From assembly GCA_947561585.1 (NCBI GenBank), contig CANNZV010001868.1, forward strand, positions 61,038 to 125,037: DNA of 64,000 nt, written 5' to 3'. This DNA is from Caprella mutica. Taxonomy: Eukaryota; Arthropoda; Malacostraca; Amphipoda; Caprellidae. The notes beneath the pieces are model-generated. The model ran no database searches. It saw only the letters and a list, made by a program, of their open reading frames with translations, and was not told the origin of the DNA. Both the position numbers and the translations under genes were made by a program. Below are positions 50,201 through 58,894 of this stretch, in pieces; within the stretch, counting starts at the first letter, position 1; each line of letters opens with the position of its first letter.

Positions 50201-53200
50201 GGAAAACCACAGCAACCCCATGTAATTTCTAGGCTACTTTTCAGACTGCCATCTCTTGCCATCTAACCATCTAGTGCCCATGTTGGCACAATGTGTCATG
50301 GTTGCTTGGGCCCCTCACTCACCAGTGCCTCAGTGTATATCTTCATGTTCTCTGCCCGGTTCATCCTGAACCTCTTCCTCCGTCTCATGAGGTGTGCAGT
50401 CACAGTGATCACCAGTATGGCCACACTACCAGCCACTAGACACACCAGGAACACCATGTAGGGGTAGTCCTTCATCACACCTAGGAAAAGAGGGATGGGG
50501 TTAAACCACTACCAGGATGAATGACCAATCGTCCCACCGAGTTTCATGCAATATGGTGCAATACTTTTGGAGTTATAAATGATCTTGACCTTTTACCAGA
50601 TCGCTCCCAAAATTCTACCAGATAGTTCCTGGACATTGACCAATTGTTTTACCAAATTTCATGCAATTTGGTTGAACACTCTTTCAGTTAAGCGAATAAA
50701 AAGATGATAAATAAATAAATACCGGAAAAATTATAACCTTCCGCAAATTTAAGAAGGTATAATTGAAGTAATAATTTTTTTTGTTATTTTTTTGACAAAA
50801 ATTTATGCTATCATAACAACTCAAAAAATGTGGATTTATTGACAATAAAAATTGGCTAATTTGACTATTTTTCTATTTTTAAAGTTAAAAACCTAGCTAC
50901 TGATTATTTTGTATTTTTTAGATAAAAATTTTAATTTACTTTGTATATTTTTTGTGAGCTTAAATAAATAAATTTTAAAATTAATATTCAGTTAATGGTT
51001 GTTTTTATGAAGAAAATCTTAAATAAAGAAAATTATACTAATACCTATTTGAAATTTCGCTTATAAATTCTTCAAAAGATTTCTCTCCTATTTTTATATT
51101 AGAATCTTGGCCATTTTGTATGTTATACACGTGGATAAAGTCTCGCCTCTCTGATCTAGTGGAAAATTTTACTTCAAAATGTACTACCTGAATTTTATTC
51201 ACAAATTTTTATTAACAAGTTTTATCAATATTACATTTTTACAGTTGAAATTGATTTTTCATATCAATAATTTCGAAAATCACTACATTTCAGGATTCGT
51301 TATTTTTTAATAAACTCTCATTTACAAGAAAAACTGTGAACTGTTATTTTATTTATATCTAATTTTCCAATTTCAAGAACTGAAAACACGAATAAAATCT
51401 CGTTTTTCAAAAGTTTAAATTAAATCCGAAAATTAACGCTGACAAAGTTAACAAACATATAAAATATTTTCCCACTTATTAGCACGCATTACCAAATATT
51501 GCATTCATTCCTTTACTGAACACTAAGTCATTAGAATTAGAAGTCCATTTAACTGGAACACACAGATAGCAAGTCTGTACAACTGATATGCTGCAACACA
51601 GCTGAAAATAAACAGACCGTGAGAACAAGAGGCAGCCTGGTGTAGGTATAGAGGTGTAATACCAGCCTGGTATAGGTATAGAGGTGTAATACCAGCCTGG
51701 TGTTGGTATATAGAGGTGTAATACCAGCCTGATATAGGTATAGAGGTGTAATACCAGCCTGGTATAGGTATAGAGGTGTAATACCAGCCTGGTATAGGTA
51801 TAGAGGTGTAATACCAGCCTGGTATAGGTATAGAGGTGTAATACCAGCCTGGTATAGGTATACAGGTGTAATATCAGCCTGATATAGGTATAGAGGTGTA
51901 ATACCAGCCTGGTATAGGTATAGAGGTGTAATACCAGCCTGGTGCAGGTATGGAGGTGTAATATCAGCCTGGTATAGATATAGAGGTGTAATACCAGCCT
52001 GGTATAGGTATAGAGGTGTAATACCAGCCTGGTATAGGTATAGAGGTGTATTACCAGCCTGGTATAGGTATAGAGGTGTAATACCAGCCTGATATAGGTA
52101 TAAAGGTGTAATACCAGCCTGGTGCAGGTATGGAGGTGTAATACCAGCCTGGTGTAGGTTGTAGAGGTGCAATACCAGCCTGGTGTAGATAGAGAGGTGT
52201 AATACCAGCCTGGTGTAGATAGAGAGGTGTAATACCAGCCTGGTGTAGGTATAGAGGTGTAATACCAGCCTGGTATAGGTATAGAGGTGTAATACCAGCC
52301 TGGTATAGGTATAGAGGTGTAATACCAGCCTGGTGCAGGTATGGAGGTGTAATACCAGCCTGGTGTAGGTTGTAGAGGTGTAATACCAGTCTGGTGTAGG
52401 TATAGAGGTGTAATACCAGCCTGGTGTAGGTTGTAGAGGTGTAATACCAGTCTGGTGTAGGTATAGAGGTGTAATACCAGTCTGGTGTAGGTATAGAGGT
52501 GTAATACCAGCCTGGTGTAGATAGAAGTGGTATCAGAATGGTGTTGTTTGTGGTATAGGTTGTACTTACAGATAATTATTGTGACTTACACTTAACTTAT
52601 TTCAAATAGCAAAAATAAACTTTACTTAAAATAATGTACATCGAAATTTAAAAGATTGGTACAAGGTACACGACGAAATAATTGAAAGATTTTAGAATTG
52701 TAATTTATGAAATTACAGTATAATACAGATATAGTTACTTAGTATTTAATTTATAGAGTTGTACCACCTATTTATCTGTAGTGAACACATATAATTAAAA
52801 TAGAAATAAACAGTTATTATAAACAGACTCTTAACTACATCATGAAAATCTATAATATGGGATATAATCATATAACTTCTATTTCATTTCAATCTAGGAA
52901 TAGTGATAAAATAGAAATACTATTTCAATCCTCCCCTTCTACCCCATGTTTATCACCTATTATAAAGTGAAGGGAAAGCCAGGAATAAAATCAATACGGC
53001 ACACTCTCCAAAATAACCTGTAACTGTTATTTAAATAACCGACAACTGTAAGTTGAACTGATAAAATTGTTTCTTTTCTTCATTAATTTTTTTCAAAAAT
53101 TATTGTATTTTCATTGTTCAGAATAATATATTCATAATTATTTATAATAATCTGCATAATAAATGTAAAAGTACCCATTGAACTCTTACAGCCAATTATA

Positions 53201-56200
53201 AATATTAGCTTAATATGATATAACCTATATCTTATATTCCATTAATTTAAGATTTAATAACTTCCTTAATAGTCGTTCGATTTGAATTTGGTTGTTTTTA
53301 AAGATCTCAAGACTTAGAAATAATATTTATTATGTATACCTATATTAATTGTCCAAGAACTTAACACAAAGACTATGCAGCAAGAACGGCCTTTGCTGAA
53401 GAAATGTTAGACAAGATTTTGCATTCACTGAGTTTCCTTCAGTACCCAATGTTTTCTGATTCCATCACCACGGTGGAGTAGACACTCACAGTTGTCGTTA
53501 CTGGTGCTCTACTAACACTCACTGGACAGCAGAGAAGAAACTTCATTCACCTGAACAACCCTGTGTTCGACCGTATGAGATTGGTTAATTTCGACTCAGT
53601 TTTCATTGATACAAATATTAATGATCATAATTATTTCGATTTACTCCAATCTGACTTTTCACCTGTTTATACGATTTTACTTGATAGAGTAAATTATGGT
53701 TTTGTGCAAGTTAGTACCCCACTTCATCGGTTAAGAACTGTCAGACAGTGGCTGAATGAAAAGTTTCCAAACAGGTGAATTGGCAGGGGTTCAGATAGCG
53801 ACATGAACATTAAATGGCCACAAAAATCAACTGATCTTAAACCTTGTGATATCTTTTTATAGAAAATTATCAAAAGTTAAGTTTATCAGACTGAATTTAG
53901 GTAAAAGTAACATTTTAAATATTGCTTAAACTAGGAATCCATTACAGATCTATCTGAATTTAGTCATCCAAAACAATGGCCACTGAACTGAAATACAATA
54001 TATATCAAATGAAATATTAACCTGAATATTATAATTCAAGATCTTGGAGATTATTTGAAAAACAACCGAATTCAAAACTAACCAATATTAAGGAATTTAT
54101 TAAGTTAGAAAAGTGGAAAATTACGACCAATAACACAAAGAGAGGTAAATTTCATTTATATATTCAATTAATTATAACCTAATTATTTATGATGCACTAC
54201 ATTTGAGCAATGGTAATTACATTCCAATTATTTCATTAAATAGACAACAATTAATAAGGTACATCATTATGTATATTATTTATTTTGTCTTAATACGTGC
54301 AAGTGTTCCTGTACAGAAAACTTAATTAAAGTTAGCAAATTAAATAATTTTAAAGAGATATTTTCTATTTCACATTTTAAAATAAATTGAACGAAAAAAA
54401 AAATTATGATAAGGTATTACAACAACCGATCACAAACTCTCATGCCTATTCTATACTATCAGTTAAAACGCTGCATTTTCACCGCCCAGTAAACGCCTCT
54501 TCAATTAATCACGGTTAAATGAATGGGAATAAAATTCACAGTCAATACTAGCGTTGCAACCGCCTTCCGTTCATTTAACCGTGATTTATTGAAGAGCCGT
54601 AAACTAGGCAGTAAAAAAGCGTCGTTTAACTGCTAGTATAGAATTGGCTTCAGTGTGTAATATACTGTGACGTAACCACTAGCGCTACCTGCCCACCAAT
54701 CAGATATTAATCAATAACAAATTGATTTCATAATATTAATATGAAAAAAACTTTGAAAGTGATTAACCATTATTTTTTTAGAGCTCTCGAATATTTCAAT
54801 ATTCATTATCAATAAACTTGGAAAATAAAAATTAATGTTGTAAAAGAATATTGTAAATGAATGGTGTAAATAAATATTGTAAATGAATGGTGTAAATAAA
54901 TATTGTAAATGAATGGTGTAAATGAATATTGTAAATAAATGGTGTAAATGAATGGTGTAAATGAATATTGTAAATAAATATTGTAAATGAATATTGTAAA
55001 TGAATGGTGTAAATGAATATTGTAAATGAATGGTGTAAATGAATATTGTAAATGAATGGTGTAAATGAATATTGTAAATGAATGGTGTAAATGAATATTG
55101 TAAATGAATGGTGTAAATGAATATTGTAAATGAATGGTGTAAATAAATATTGTAAATGAATGGTGTAAATGAATATTGTAAATGAATGGTGTAAATGAAT
55201 GGTGTAAATGAATATTGTAAATAAATATTGTAAATGAATATTGTAAATGAATGGTGTAAATGAATATTGTAAATGAATGGTGTAAATGAATATTGTAAAT
55301 GAATGGTGTAAATGAATATTGTAAATGAATGGTGTAAATGAATATTGTAAATGAATGGTGTAAATGAATATTGTAAATGAATGGTGTGAATGAATATTGT
55401 AAATGAATGGTGTAAATGAATATTGTAAATGAATGGTGTAAATGAATATTGTAAATGAATGGTGTGAATGAATATTGTAAATGAATGGTGTAAATGAATA
55501 TTGTAAATGAATGGTGTAAATGAATATTGTAAATGAATGGTGTGAATGAATATAGTTAATAAATATTTTAAATGAAAAAAAAAATCTAAAAGAATAAGAA
55601 GATGATCACTTTAGCAATTAATATTTATTTATATATCTATATCTATCATACCTAAATATTTACTGAAAGAAAAATACAGTTTCAGTTTATTTCATACCAT
55701 GGTTAAATTGTTTGTCCATTACATATCTTTACAAATAATAATTAATTATAAAAGTCATCAGATTTATATTAAATATTGAAAAGAAATATTTATATTTTCA
55801 TTTGAAGGAATTAATATAAACTGAATGAAATATTCTATTTTATATTCGTGCATGATCCCATTTATATTCAGTATTTAATTGAGGTCAGTACAATTATAAG
55901 TTTATTGTTTATTTAAAATCTTTTATTTTTTTTAATTATAATAATTTTTTAAACTACAAGGCAGTTGATTTTAAAACAAAGTAAACTATATATTAAAATA
56001 AGTAAATATTGATAATATCCATTTTTATTACGTACCTATTTATTCATTTACTATTTTTCTTAACCTTAAATAAAGAATTTGATTTCATTCATAAGATACA
56101 AAAGAATAGTTAGAGCTTATAACAGTAGGCTATATTAATATCATTTCCTAATTTATTCTACCTTAGTAATCTATAATATCGTATGATATTTTTACTAATA

Positions 56201-56362
56201 TTTTCATAATATTAAAACGAATTACAATATAGAAAATATATCTATAAAAATATTAATTCACTACCTATTATTATGAATTTCACGAATTCTATTCCAGAAA
56301 TGTTGAATGTGTGTCACAGTATAAATCCTATCACCAAATAAATGAATAAACTTACCGTCCAT
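38068..56362 (-). CDS. Synaptotagmin-like tandem C2-domain membrane protein (nine coding exons)
   Basis: Nine minus-strand exons with GT-AG borders join in frame to 493 residues. The protein has a hydrophobic helix at about residues 9-33, then an RRRKRFR stop-transfer stretch, as in type-I-like synaptotagmins with a cytosolic C-terminus. A linker with a KEKKKNK cluster (about 82-88) leads to C2A (about 162-330) and C2B (about 357-493). C2B keeps the family hallmarks: PIWNYSLIF near 421-429, GYLFLG near 458-463, a tryptophan at 474 in AHWQEII, and a C-terminal KWHPVLN. The calcium-ligand aspartates of classical C2 loops are missing: the usual LDYDKIG-type loop reads LIRVGRTRR. The inference is a calcium-independent membrane-trafficking protein. 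The start is supported by an in-frame TGA at 56411-56413. Introns of 174 to 5875 bp hold most of the local repeats. The subfamily (Syt12, 14 or 15-like, or arthropod-specific) is not resolved. The family call is strong; expression is unproven. Confidence 0.88.
38588..38863 (+). mobile_element. Dispersed hairpin-ended repeat, copy 3
   Basis: Starts with the hairpin ACCTTCGCAGAATGCGGGAA-GGT and ends GCGCTCTACCGAGTGC, eight bases, CTGG, TT. It lies in intron 8, ending about 40 bp before exon 8. It contains TCAAAGGTCAAGGTCA near 38755-38770. The CTGG variant at the end still fits a CTRR terminus. Confidence 0.7.
38905..39042 (-). CDS. Coding exon 8: middle of C2B
   Basis: 46 codons, phase 0 to 0, with acceptor TTTTTTTCAG and donor GTGAGT. 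It encodes residues 390-435. The order is FDIVVRSEG, then HQKTPLVTSCSLPIWN, then YSLIFD. This matches the C2B order of a K-T-rich strand, a P-x-W/Y-N motif and a hydrophobic F-D strand. A degenerate 29-bp tandem repeat begins about 15 bases beyond the acceptor. Confidence 0.87.
39058..39320. repeat. Degenerate 29-bp tandem repeat in intron 7, about nine copies
   Basis: Units read AAACTTGGCGACACAGCCAC plus AAAATGA with many substitutions. It begins just beyond the exon 8 acceptor. Confidence 0.85.
40739..40868. mobile_element. 130-bp MITE with 31-bp perfect TIRs
   Basis: Both ends read TTTATGAAGTGAAGAGCGAG then TGAGACGACAA inward, identical over 31 bp. The interior AGAGCTTTCGAATAATTCAA is shared with 54780-54813. 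It lies in intron 7. Perfect arms suggest a recent insertion. Confidence 0.85.
40969..41210. mobile_element. Pogo-like TIR element, compact copy
   Basis: Ends CAGTATAACTCCTCTATA and (minus strand) CAGTAGAGCTCCTCTATAG, with TA before the left end. The core is shared with 30192-31028. The right arm already has four to five units of the type TTTCACTATAGAGGA, an early stage of array growth. It lies in intron 7 immediately before exon 7. Confidence 0.75.
41252..41416 (-). CDS. Coding exon 7: start of C2B
   Basis: 55 codons, phase 0 to 0, with acceptor CTCTTCCCCAG and donor GTGAAT. It encodes residues 335-389. After a short linker come VGAVQVILKYQITG and GRIKMVITRGRSMVP, the first two C2B strands. 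Codon use and GC content are clearly higher than in the surrounding intron DNA. The exon is isolated by introns of 5.4 kb and 2.2 kb. Confidence 0.87.
41860..41980. repeat. Dispersed GGTGGGGCCATAG motif, two copies
   Basis: GGTGGGGCCATAGGAGATTA and AGTGGGGCCATAGATGATTA are two direct arm copies of the small palindromic family at 7848-7911 and 61018-61082, in intron 6. Confidence 0.5.
43100..44240 (-). mobile_element. Long-TIR mariner/IS630-type transposon, decayed
   Basis: Ends CAGGGTGTCCCAGAAAAAAG and (minus strand) CAGGGTGTCCAGAAAAAAGT are inverted. Arm similarity continues about 160 bp inward, through GTTAAATT and TTATTCATTTTT. TA follows the right end; a TA lies two bases outside the left end. 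The interior minus strand holds a transposase fragment (43562-43745). Length 1.14 kb is somewhat short for an intact mariner-type element. Confidence 0.82.
43562..43745 (-). pseudogene. Transposase fragment (DDE, mariner/IS630 superfamily)
   Basis: The frame reads RRRNFVNWFLQR, then a stop, then DIIMMDETVFYMN and INQSIRQFGHQNIHP. This corresponds to the region of arthropod mariner/IS630-like transposases around the first catalytic aspartate (typically I-x-F-T/S-D-E) and the N-x-Q-N-x-R-x-W motif. There is a stop inside, and the C-terminal half with the other catalytic residues was not found, so the gene is dead. Confidence 0.72.
45420..46826. other. Intron 6, right part, without further gene
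   Basis: AT-rich intronic DNA. TACAGAGTGAC near 45450 and (minus strand) TACAGAGTGCAC near 45900 could be ends of one more TIR element, but similarity beyond about 10 bp was not seen. A 16-nt hairpin AAGCAGTC-AAAAT-GACTGCTT followed by T residues lies at 46304-46327. Confidence 0.35.
46827..46999 (-). CDS. Coding exon 6: end of C2A
   Basis: 173 nt; with the base carried from exon 5 it gives 58 codons and ends in phase 0 at GTGAGT. It encodes residues 277-334. DLNFEELKETRLLLEFKEK resembles the strand 5-6 region of C2A (the position of SELQNRTL...SVYDFD), and IGSKAFGEV the family IGE/GEV turn. The acidic calcium loop is replaced by FKEKRKG. The sequence ends in LKLQTPRK. Confidence 0.84.
47174..47534 (-). 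CDS. Coding exon 5: first part of C2A
   Basis: 361 nt ending in phase 1 (CACG, then GTATTA). It encodes residues 157-276. DISLVWASSASTLNLTISKF matches a C2 strand 1-2 pattern and is followed by NLPP, where classical C2A has the sequence before DPYVK. That DPYVK strand is replaced by a long Ser/Pro/Thr-rich insertion (about 210-260). QVFTFHD, completed across the intron, corresponds to the conserved FTF strand of C2A. No calcium-ligand aspartates are seen in the first loop. Confidence 0.83.
47870..47968 (-). CDS. Coding exon 4: linker
   Basis: 33 codons, phase 0 at both ends, with acceptor CTCCGACAG and donor GTAAAT. It encodes residues 124-156, beginning SPPIKKSLVENTNANS and ending EPDRIFS. 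It is a polar, probably disordered linker before C2A. It was found by continuing phase from the neighbouring exons. The donor is weaker than the others, so skipping is possible; the frame would survive because the exon is a multiple of three. Confidence 0.72.
48024..48805. repeat. 34-bp minisatellite in intron 3, about 23 copies
   Basis: The unit reads TAACATGTATCAATTAATAA plus TCAATATTAAATAG, almost perfect. Two identical variant units (CTATTAATGATC) lie near 48100 and 48405, about nine units apart, suggesting a block duplication. Confidence 0.98.
49283..49392. repeat. 47-bp tandem repeat, 2.3 copies
   Basis: ATCCAATACTAGGTATCYCT followed by ATCCCACCAATGCAATAAAT is repeated twice and partly a third time, ending next to the exon 3 donor. 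Confidence 0.8.
49399..49602 (-). CDS. Coding exon 3: basic linker
   Basis: Exactly 68 codons, phase 0 at both ends, with acceptor ATCCTCAG and donor GTGAGA. It encodes residues 56-123, starting PWYNQNRL and ending RWRSEEIL. The middle is rich in lysine (STKAKEKKKNKSS) and could contact acidic phospholipids, as the juxtamembrane linkers of synaptotagmins do. Confidence 0.82.
49675..49750. mobile_element. 76-bp mini-MITE related to 32974-33702
   Basis: CAGGCCTCACTTTATTAC on the left and (minus strand) CAGGCCCCGCTTTTATTAC on the right form inverted ends of the same type as the large element at 32974. It is an internal-deletion derivative in intron 2. Confidence 0.7.
49920..49957. repeat. CACT/CTCA low-complexity tract and C-run
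   Basis: ACTCACTCA words run into about 12 consecutive C residues, then T and more C. The tract directly precedes the left end of the next element. Confidence 0.85.
49958..50310. mobile_element. 353-bp TIR element next to the exon 2 splice donor
   Basis: The left end CCCAAGCAACCAGTTAATGG and right end (minus strand CCCAAGCAACCATGACACAT) are inverted. The arms share GGGCACTAG about 20-30 bp inward. The interior repeats TTGGGCC/GGCCCAA words. It ends 12 bp outside the GTGAGT of exon 2, so intron 2 begins almost inside the element. Confidence 0.75.
50323..50480 (-). CDS. Coding exon 2: transmembrane helix
   Basis: Encodes residues 3-55. The acceptor is TTTTCCTAG and the donor GTGAGT. About 24 hydrophobic residues (YMVFLVCLVAG onward) are followed by HLMRRRKRFR, a textbook stop-transfer sequence. 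An inverted-repeat element ends about 12 bases beyond the donor, at 50310. Confidence 0.88.
50517..50758 (-). mobile_element. Dispersed hairpin-ended repeat, copy 4, truncated
   Basis: Minus-strand copy of the 14710 family in intron 1, from the ACCTTCTTAAATTTGCGGAA start to the block with GGTGGGACGATTGG. It lacks the 3' hairpin and CTRR end. It lies 37 bp from exon 2. Confidence 0.68.
51630..52535. repeat. 30-bp minisatellite in intron 1, about 30 copies
   Basis: The unit is AATACCAGCCTGGTATAGGT plus ATAGAGGTGT. TGTAGG, TGCAGG and GATATAGG variants recur, and the last third shows alternating TGTAGGTTGTAG units. CCAGCCTGG is palindromic. The minus-strand 207-residue frame consists of ten-residue repeats and is not a gene. 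Confidence 0.97.
52560..53370. other. Intron 1 AT-rich spacer
   Basis: No coding sequence, fold or repeat was noticed. Confidence 0.5.
53380..53895 (+). pseudogene. Frameshifted mariner/IS630-type transposase remnant
   Basis: Translating across frames gives, in family order, AFAEEMLDKI and FLQYPMFSDS; then, after a shift, GGVDTHSCRYWCSTNTHW and KKLHSPEQP; then RQWLNEKFPNR; and KWPQKSTDLKPCDIFL. These match, in order, the arthropod transposase blocks around the first Asp, the Q-N-x-R-Y-W block, the W-L-x-x-x-F-P-x-R block and the W-P-x-x-S-P-D-L-x-P-C-D-F-x-L block. At least two frameshifts and a stop make it a dead copy. No TIRs were found. It lies antisense to the host gene in intron 1. Confidence 0.8.
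54444..54650. mobile_element. 207-bp palindromic MITE
   Basis: The left arm starts GCCTATTCTATACTATCAGT and the right (minus strand) GCCAATTCTATACTAGCAGT. The arms stay alignable through TCTTCAAT and AATCACGGTTAAATGAA, about 85 bp each, leaving a centre of about 35 bp. It has no coding capacity. It lies in intron 1. Confidence 0.85.
54834..55557. repeat. 26-bp minisatellite (dimer of 13-bp units), about 28 copies
   Basis: AATGAATGGTGTA and AATGAATATTGTA alternate regularly with occasional phase breaks. Near 54950 and 55200 the same irregular order recurs, so a block of about 250 bp seems to have been duplicated. Confidence 0.97.
55558..56350. other. Intron 1, promoter-proximal AT-rich DNA
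   Basis: Very AT-rich, no repeat array, no frame. Confidence 0.5.
56356..56362 (-). CDS. Coding exon 1 (start codon, 7 nt)
   Basis: Only ATGGACG is coding, followed by a GTAAGT donor. Joined to the next exon it reads M-D-G-V-M-K-D-Y-P. The reading frame upstream is closed by TGA at 56411-56413, so no longer N-terminus is possible in this exon. The preceding sequence up to about 56600 is richer in GC than its surroundings and probably contains the 5' UTR and promoter. An alternative is that translation starts at Met5 in exon 2. Confidence 0.72.
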
Positions 56363-56640
56363 TTTAAATCTGCTGCGTAAAGCCTTTGACCGAAATGTGT
56401 CTATTTTTTGTCACTATTTCCTATCAGACTGTAGAGTACGGGTAGAAGTTTGGAAATGTCAAACGGCAGTTCACTTTAAGTTAACCGGAGAGAGCATGAC
56501 ACATCATGTCTATCCAGCTTCACGAACACTACCTCACTGATGCTAACTGGTGATAAGTCTACGGAAGGTGCACTCCCTCGCCCACCCACGCAGTAGGGCC
56601 CTACTATTGGATGGAACTGCCTGGTACAAGTCAGTTACTG
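56363..56640 (-). promoter_or_regulatory. Probable 5' UTR and promoter of the synaptotagmin-like gene
   Basis: A non-repetitive stretch, richer in GC than its surroundings, lies directly upstream of the start codon. It contains initiator-like TCAGT words on the minus strand near 56535-56545. No TATA box at a fixed distance can be defended. The assignment rests on position and composition. A TIR element (56673-56830) lies just upstream. Confidence 0.35.
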
Positions 56641-56672
56641 GATGGTAAAAAATCAATAATATTAATAGCATA

Positions 56673-56830
56673 AGGTAAGTTAGGAATTATTGGTTAGTTT
56701 CACATCTTCGGTCATATAAGAAAATACCATATAGTAATAGTTATTATATTTTGATTTAAAATTCTACCAATTATCGTTTTTTATTTTATGACCGAAGATG
56801 TGGAATTGACCGATAATTCGTAACTTACCC
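56673..56830. mobile_element. 158-bp MITE, sister of 8939-9225, flanked by TA
   Basis: The left end AGGTAAGTTAGGAATTATTG and right end (minus strand GGGTAAGTTACGAATTATCG) are inverted, and both arms continue through CACATCTTCGGTCATA, about 47 bp. TA lies on both sides. It sits about 310 bp upstream of the start codon of the host gene. Confidence 0.82.
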
Positions 56831-57107
56831 TAGAGAATGTCTAAATTAACAGTAGTATTAAAATATTGACACCATTCATATTGATCTTCGCATCGTACTT
56901 TAATAGGAAGGAAGATGGGATGTGAAGCAAGATGGAAGTAGGCAGTTCTTTATTTACGGTAGAGTATAATATGCACTGGTAGAGTAATGCGAATAAATGC
57001 CAGTCTATTCGGAAGTAAATAGAGCATTCGTAAGAGAAAGGACTACCTACAGATAGGGAAAAGTTAGACCAAGTAAGTAGCTGGTTGGAAGAAAAAGTGA
57101 GATGGAA

Positions 57108-57352
57108 TTAAAAGGATTTCCCAGGCAAGAAGGATTTAATCCTGGGATATCAAAGGAATATCCCAGGCAAGAAGGATTTATTCCTGGGATATTAAGTGAA
57201 TATCGCAGGCAAGTAGGATTTACTCCTGGGATATCAGGGAAATATCCCAGGCAAGAAGGATTAATTCCTTGGATAATAAGTGAATATCCCAGGCAAGAAG
57301 GATTTATTCCTGGAATATTCCCCTAATATCCCAGGAATAAATCCTTTCTCTC
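57108..57352. repeat. 42-bp tandem repeat with internal palindromes, about five copies
   Basis: Each unit holds TATCCCAGGCAAGAAGGATT followed by an inverse TCCTGGGATA, so CCCAGG and CCTGGG face each other at about 30 bp. A final inverted part (TCCCAGGAATAAATCC) closes the array. The open frame of 14-residue repeats is a product of the period. Confidence 0.88.
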
Positions 57353-57359
57353 CTGGGTA

Positions 57360-58890
57360 TATAAATTTTAATTTTAAGGTATATTATTCAATACATTCAA
57401 ACTAAAACCAAGTCACAATATTATTAAATCGATATGTAATGTTCATGATATCATAGAAAGAAAACACTATATGGAATAATTTAAAATTTATTAATGAATA
57501 TTAGTTTATTCATAAATGATCTACATTACAGTTTATCATTACTTTTTACCAATTTGATGGTAAACAGTATACTCCTTTTAAAAGATAATAAGTAGGTTAA
57601 AAAATAGAAATGAATATCATTATTGAATATAATATATTAATTACAATATGTTTTCAACAAACGCTTCTTTTTTACACGTTAAACTGTTGATGTAAGTCAT
57701 ACTAAGTAACAACTCTGTATAAAATACTATTATCAAATAATTATCATTTAGGTATACTAATAAATATTAATGGTATCTATCAGCTGCGTGATAGCGCTAT
57801 ATTAGCGTATGTATTATACTTTTCAGATACAATTAATTTTTTTTTCCTAACATAAATTATTTATGAATTTTATTTAAAAAATTATTATTCAGATTTTGAT
57901 TTATTTTGATTTTGTAAAAGTTCAAAAACTTAAGGAATTAATACGCTATGAAAAGTTAAAAGTTATTATTAAATTTTAGTATAAAAAGGGTGTTTGCATT
58001 CTATCAATTATTACTATTACAGTTATTTTTTAACAGATTTGAATATATAACGATAAAGAGTTAAATAGGAAATTAATACTATTTAAATTAATACCATACT
58101 ATATCTCAATAAAAATTCAAAGAATAGTTGTAGAAAAGATACAACCATTTTAACGGCAATCAATTTAAATTCATAGTTATATTAACTACATCAGCAATAA
58201 CTAATATTTTCAATAGATTTAGATATCATGAGTATAATTATCTTACTATTAGACACCGTGTCAGTCTGTCTGTCCGTCCGTCACAATATGAATAAGATAC
58301 TGTGAATTAATTCAATGAGTTAATCAATACATATTGCAATTTTTTAAATCATTATAACGTCTAACATATACGTAGCACAGTATTAGAATCTTTAATAATG
58401 TAAGTTAATGTAACGTAAGCTTAGTTTATTTGAGCGTGTTGTTAGAAGCGAGATTATTTGTGATATTCTTGTAAAACACAGCTAAAGAAAGCAAACTGAA
58501 ACAGTAAAAGAAATATTATTTCATAAAAAATATTCACGTTTGTGTTTAATTAATGTAAGAGTACACATGTGCTCTAATTTATGAAAAATATCTGGGGACA
58601 TGTATACAAAATTGTACATATATGTGGCCTTCGTGCATGAAGATTGTACTGTAAAAAACCATCGTTCTTCTTTGTGAATTTGATTCACATGTAAAAATGT
58701 TAATATACTAATTAGCTATATCATATTTTAACGTTGTACTTCAACATCTCTTACTTGTGGTTCATCCGGTGAGTGATTTGGTGCTACTGCATCAAAGAGA
58801 ACATCTTCCCTCAGTATTTTCTGTGAAAAACAATCTTTCTTTTTATGTCATTCTATTAAATCAGAGCCTCTTAGAGATACCGGGAACTGC
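57360..58890. other. Gene-free AT-rich region
   Basis: No supported gene. A TCTGTCTGTCCGTCCGTC microsatellite lies at about 58264-58282. Confidence 0.5.
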
Positions 58891-58894
58891 CCAG

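Noticed and set aside
51549..52172. 207-residue frame of ten-residue repeats on the minus strand inside intron 1
   Set aside because: Product of the 30-bp minisatellite; splice joins of the host gene skip it.
57102..57326. 74-residue plus-strand frame of PRQEGFIPGI repeats
   Set aside because: Product of the 42-bp tandem repeat with internal palindromes.
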